24,133 bases of DNA from UBA2882 sp964619485 (GTDB lineage: Bacteria > Bacillota > Clostridia > Lachnospirales > Lachnospiraceae): positions 1 through 24,133 of the forward strand of contig CAZUCI010000049.1 in NCBI GenBank assembly GCA_964619485.1, given 5' to 3'. Shown in pieces: positions 21,377 to 24,133 of this stretch. Under the pieces are notes generated by a model, which did not search any database, was not told the origin of the DNA, and was given only the letters and a program-made list of their open reading frames with translations. The first letter of the stretch is position 1, and the number at the start of each line of letters is the position of its first letter. The translations under genes and the position numbers were made by a program.

Positions 21377-22384
21377 CTAATTTCCTGTAAAAAGCTGCGG
21401 ATATCGTTCGTGCATAAACTGGTTGTAAATTGCTGCCCCAGTTTCGTTCAGATGATCTGCATCTCCAAAATAGTCATTGGAGTAGCAGTAAAAATCGCCA
21501 TATACGGCCACTGTCGGATTAGCTGTTGCTAACTGGAGCATATACTCTCTGTAATGCGTCTTAAAGCTATCCGTCAAAATATAGTAGGAGGTCTCATTCA
21601 TTGGCAGCTGCTCCACAACCACCTGAATGTTCTGCTCCCTGCATAGGTCAAATATTTTTTGCATATAGGCTGAGATAATGGCAGAAGCCTGGAAATCATC
21701 TACCTTTGCTTCTCCATTCACATCACCGCTGCCTGCTGCCATTCCAAAATAGCTGTGACCACGTTGGGAAATCATATCCTCATATTTTTCCCTGTTGCTG
21801 CTCCTTCGCCCCACAAAAAAGGCCTTTCTGAGCGCTGTCGCATACTTATTGGGCATATAAAACTGATACATCAGATATTCTCTCTCATAGTCCTCAATCA
21901 GAATATGCTCCGTATCTCTTTCGTTTCCTGCATTTTTCTCCTGCTCAGCCAGCGTAAACAGCTCCTGTGCGTCAGCGCGCTCCATCACATGAAAATAAAT
22001 ATTTCTGGTCCAGAGTGCATCCACATCCATATAGTGCATGGGCGCATAGGCTATGACAACCGTCGCTGGAGCCGGGTGATGCTCCAGATAATGCTTCAGC
22101 GTATAATAGCCCTCCACAGCCGTGGTGCCTCCAAGTGCCAGATTATACACATCACTTCCAAGCGCCTCGGGAATAAAGCCGGCCTTTGTGCGGGAATCTC
22201 CAAGAATCAGTACTCTGTTTGCATCGGTATTCTCTGTCACATAATCCTTCTGCTGCCTGTACATAGAATATTCAATATCCATGTAATTCATGGGAAAAAG
22301 CGCACAGTACAGCTGCAAAACAATACAGAGTGGCAAAACAATACAGATGAACTTTTTAAGTAAACGAAATACGTCCTTCCACAT
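21377..22384 (-). CDS. Membrane-anchored SGNH-like esterase/acetyltransferase
   Basis: The 335-residue protein has an N-terminal anchor (about 11-29, FICIVLPLCIVLQLYCALF) and an extracellular SGNH fold. RVLILGDSRTKAGFIPEAL is the GDS(R) nucleophile block, and YNLALGGTTAVEGYY supplies the Gly block. QVVVEQLPMNE and the closing GDADHLNETGAAIYN (D-x-x-H-L) supply the acid/base pair. This is the architecture of the SGNH partners of MBOAT proteins (PatB/DltD-like roles). It lies between the two MBOAT genes, 39 bp before the first paralogue and 78 bp after the second. The start has GGAG 9 nt upstream. It can be the partner of the 22463-23952 MBOAT, by position. Confidence 0.82.
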   Translation of the reverse strand: MWKDVFRLLKKFICIVLPLCIVLQLYCALFPMNYMDIEYSMYRQQKDYVTENTDANRVLILGDSRTKAGFIPEALGSDVYNLALGGTTAVEGYYTLKHYLEHHPAPATVVIAYAPMHYMDVDALWTRNIYFHVMERADAQELFTLAEQEKNAGNERDTEHILIEDYEREYLMYQFYMPNKYATALRKAFFVGRRSSNREKYEDMISQRGHSYFGMAAGSGDVNGEAKVDDFQASAIISAYMQKIFDLCREQNIQVVVEQLPMNETSYYILTDSFKTHYREYMLQLATANPTVAVYGDFYCYSNDYFGDADHLNETGAAIYNQFMHERYPQLFTGN

Positions 22385-22462
22385 ACTATGGCTCCTTTCC
22401 CTTTTATTTAAATTTCTATTTTGCTTCTAAATCTTCATTTAAATTTTTATTTTTAATTTCTT

Positions 22463-23952
22463 TTAAAACTGAAAGTATACAAACTCCTGGGAATTAAAGC
22501 TTGCCAGCAAAAGTACCATCAGAAGAAATGCTGCATAAATTGTATTTTTCACCGCTGCCGGCATTTTATGAATCAGCATCAGGGGATTTTGCTCCAATGC
22601 CACATAATCGTATACTCCAAGCAGTGCCAACGGAATCAGAAGCTGCCCCATCAATTTATAATCCATTGCCGCAATGCCATTTTTCAGATAGCTGAGGGGA
22701 TGCTTCATGCCATCCATCATATGCATAAATATCCAAACTGCCTCTCTGCAGGAATTTGCTCTGAAAAAGCACCAGGCTGCCGACACCAGAACAAACACAA
22801 TAAGCACCCGCACCCACCAGATAATACTTCCCCTGACAGGCTCTTTTCTGGTTGAAAAACTGTCCGCATTATGCTCACTTCCAGATANNNNNNNNNNCTC
22901 TTCTTTTTGGGGAAGAGCAGATTCTCCACACTCTGCATAAATCCATGCGCTGCGCCCCAGATAATATAGGTAAAAGCAGCTCCATGCCACAAACCGCTCA
23001 ATGTAAAGGTCACCATCAGGTTCCATATATTTCTTGCCCTGCTTACCCGATTTCCTCCAAGGGGGATATAGACATAGTCCCGGAACCAGGATGACAGCGA
23101 TATGTGCCATCTTCGCCAGAACTCTTTGATGGAGGTTGAAAAATAGGGACTGTGGAAATTGGTCATCAGGTCAATATCAAACAGCTTTGCTGTTCCAATG
23201 GCAATATCAGAATAACCCGAGAAATCACAGTAAATCTGCAGGGTAAAAAACAAAACTGCCAAAACAAGGGCAAAGCCAGAGTACTCCGTCACATCATCAA
23301 ATACCGCATCTACCAAAACCGCCAGGTTGTCCGCAAGAACCAGCTTTTTAAAAAAGCCCCAGGCCATCAGTCTCAGCCCCTCGGAACCCTTTTCATAGGT
23401 AAAGTGATGCTCACAGTCAATCTGTGGCAACAGATTTCCGGTTCTCTCAATTGGTCCGGCTACCAGCTGTGGGAAAAAGGAAACAAAAGCGGCATATTTA
23501 AAAAAGTTCTTTTCTGGTTCCACATCACCCTTGTACACGTCAATCACGTAGCTGAGCGTCTGAAAGGTATAGAAGGAAATTCCAACCGGAAGCATCAGCG
23601 CAAGTGTCATCGGATGAATGGTGATGGCAAAGCTCTGCAAAACACGCACCAGCGTAGTCTGTGCAAAATTAAAGTACTTAAAAAAGAAGAGAACAAGAAG
23701 ACAGGCCGTCACTGCCAATGCAGTAATGACCAGTCTTTTGCTTCTCTCCTTAAATTTGTGTAATAAAAGTGCACTGGCATAGGAAACACCGGTAGTAAAC
23801 AAAATGAGTACCACGTACTTCACATTCCAGCTCATATAAAAATAATAGCTGGATATCAGCAATACAATCCAGCGGTATTTCTGGGGAAGTGCCCAGTAGA
23901 TAAAAAAAACAATTGGCAGAAAAACTGCAAATGCCAAAGAATTAAACAGCAT
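22463..23952 (-). CDS. MBOAT O-acyltransferase, second paralogue (contains an assembly gap)
   Basis: The membrane acyltransferase resembles the one at 19850-21337. It has FWRRWHISLSSWFRDYVYIP with His283, GLWHGAAFTYIIWG with His323, LPVGISFYTFQTLSYVIDVY and FPQLVAGPIERT. A run of 10 N (22888-22897) falls in the poorly conserved loop after FPKKK, and the frames on its two sides differ. The gene becomes open throughout if the true gap length is 2 modulo 3 (for example 8, 11 or 14). It then continues with about 130 more residues, ending FNSQEFVYFQF. ATG 23952 is chosen for GAGGT 7 nt upstream and the family-typical MLFNSLAFAVFLP start. It begins about 15 bp after the end of rnpB. Confidence 0.88.
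22888..22897. other. Assembly gap (10 N)
   Basis: Ten unresolved bases lie in the MBOAT gene. The length is probably a placeholder, because the reading frame is restored only if the real length is 2 modulo 3. Confidence 0.97.
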
Positions 23953-23966
23953 AAATCTTACCTCAT

Positions 23967-24133
23967 AAATGTGAGCGAAACGGTAAGCCGGGTTATGTCG
24001 TTGGATGATCATCTATCTAGAACTCATGTTGCCACCAGTTTCAAGCGACCCACCTGAAAGCACAGCGGGCAGCTGTATTGCTTTCTATTCGGTCTTGCTT
24101 CGGATGGGGTTTACATATGCCCCTCCTGTTACC
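23967..24133 (-). ncRNA. rnpB: RNase P RNA, class A, 3' part
   Basis: The last 167 bases on the minus strand are the 3' part of the ribozyme that matures tRNA 5' ends. Recognisable conserved blocks are GTAAACCCCATCCGAAGCAA, GACCGAATAG, GGTGGGTCGC, TAGATAGATGATCATC and the hallmark ACATAACCCGGCTTA just before the 3' end (TTCGCTCAC). The layout follows class A RNAs such as that of E. coli. The 5' part lies beyond the window. The RNA's end is about 15 bp from the MBOAT start, leaving no room for a terminator of the usual size. Confidence 0.92.

Overview
The window looks like chromosomal DNA of a low-to-mid GC Firmicute, most likely a gut Lachnospiraceae (Clostridia). The reasons are strong AGGAGG-type ribosome binding sites, a DUF5685 / J-domain gene neighbourhood, a BcrAB/lantibiotic-immunity type ABC transporter with its two-component system, and a class A RNase P RNA. 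It is draft-quality sequence: a 10-N gap lies inside one gene, and several homopolymer frameshifts and in-frame TGA codons may be real lesions or sequence errors.

Region 1 (1-5930) is a graveyard of broken and fused genes around one intact-looking AbiE type IV toxin-antitoxin pair. It holds a cation-efflux (CDF) C-terminal remnant. Next is a ComEC-like metallo-beta-lactamase protein joined in frame to the head of an SMC/SbcC-type ATPase, whose own end is frameshifted. A zinc-macrodomain N-terminus is joined in frame to a flavodoxin C-terminus. A DUF1848 gene has lost its N-terminus and carries a frameshift. A small Cys-containing peptide gene is also frameshifted, and an HxlR regulator has an internal TGA. 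The pattern is a decaying accessory/defence island.

Region 2 (6150-11110) is a compact antimicrobial-peptide resistance module. A fused-permease ABC transporter (+ strand) converges on a histidine kinase/response regulator pair (- strand). A direct-repeat operator, GTAAGGTA twice at an 11-bp period, lies in front of the transporter. The module is bracketed by two related intergenic elements rich in CATGCAA/TTGCATG palindromes that share a 19-bp block at identical spacing. A 14-bp minisatellite lies next to the right-hand element.

Region 3 (11196-16072, all - strand) holds a canonical MBL-fold hydrolase, a J-domain/TPR protein with a Gly-rich linker and Cys-rich tail, a methyl-accepting chemotaxis protein with a TGA at codon 15, a DUF5685 protein and a membrane zinc-ribbon protein. 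The zinc-ribbon and DUF5685 genes form a tight pair.

Region 4 (16182-24133, all - strand) runs from the 3' part of rnpB into MBOAT, SGNH, MBOAT, AlgX/AlgJ-like SGNH, acyltransferase-3, thiamine diphosphokinase and HAD phosphatase. The first five genes look like an envelope or exopolysaccharide O-acylation cassette with two MBOAT/SGNH pairs. The last two are housekeeping genes that overlap the cassette's 3' end.
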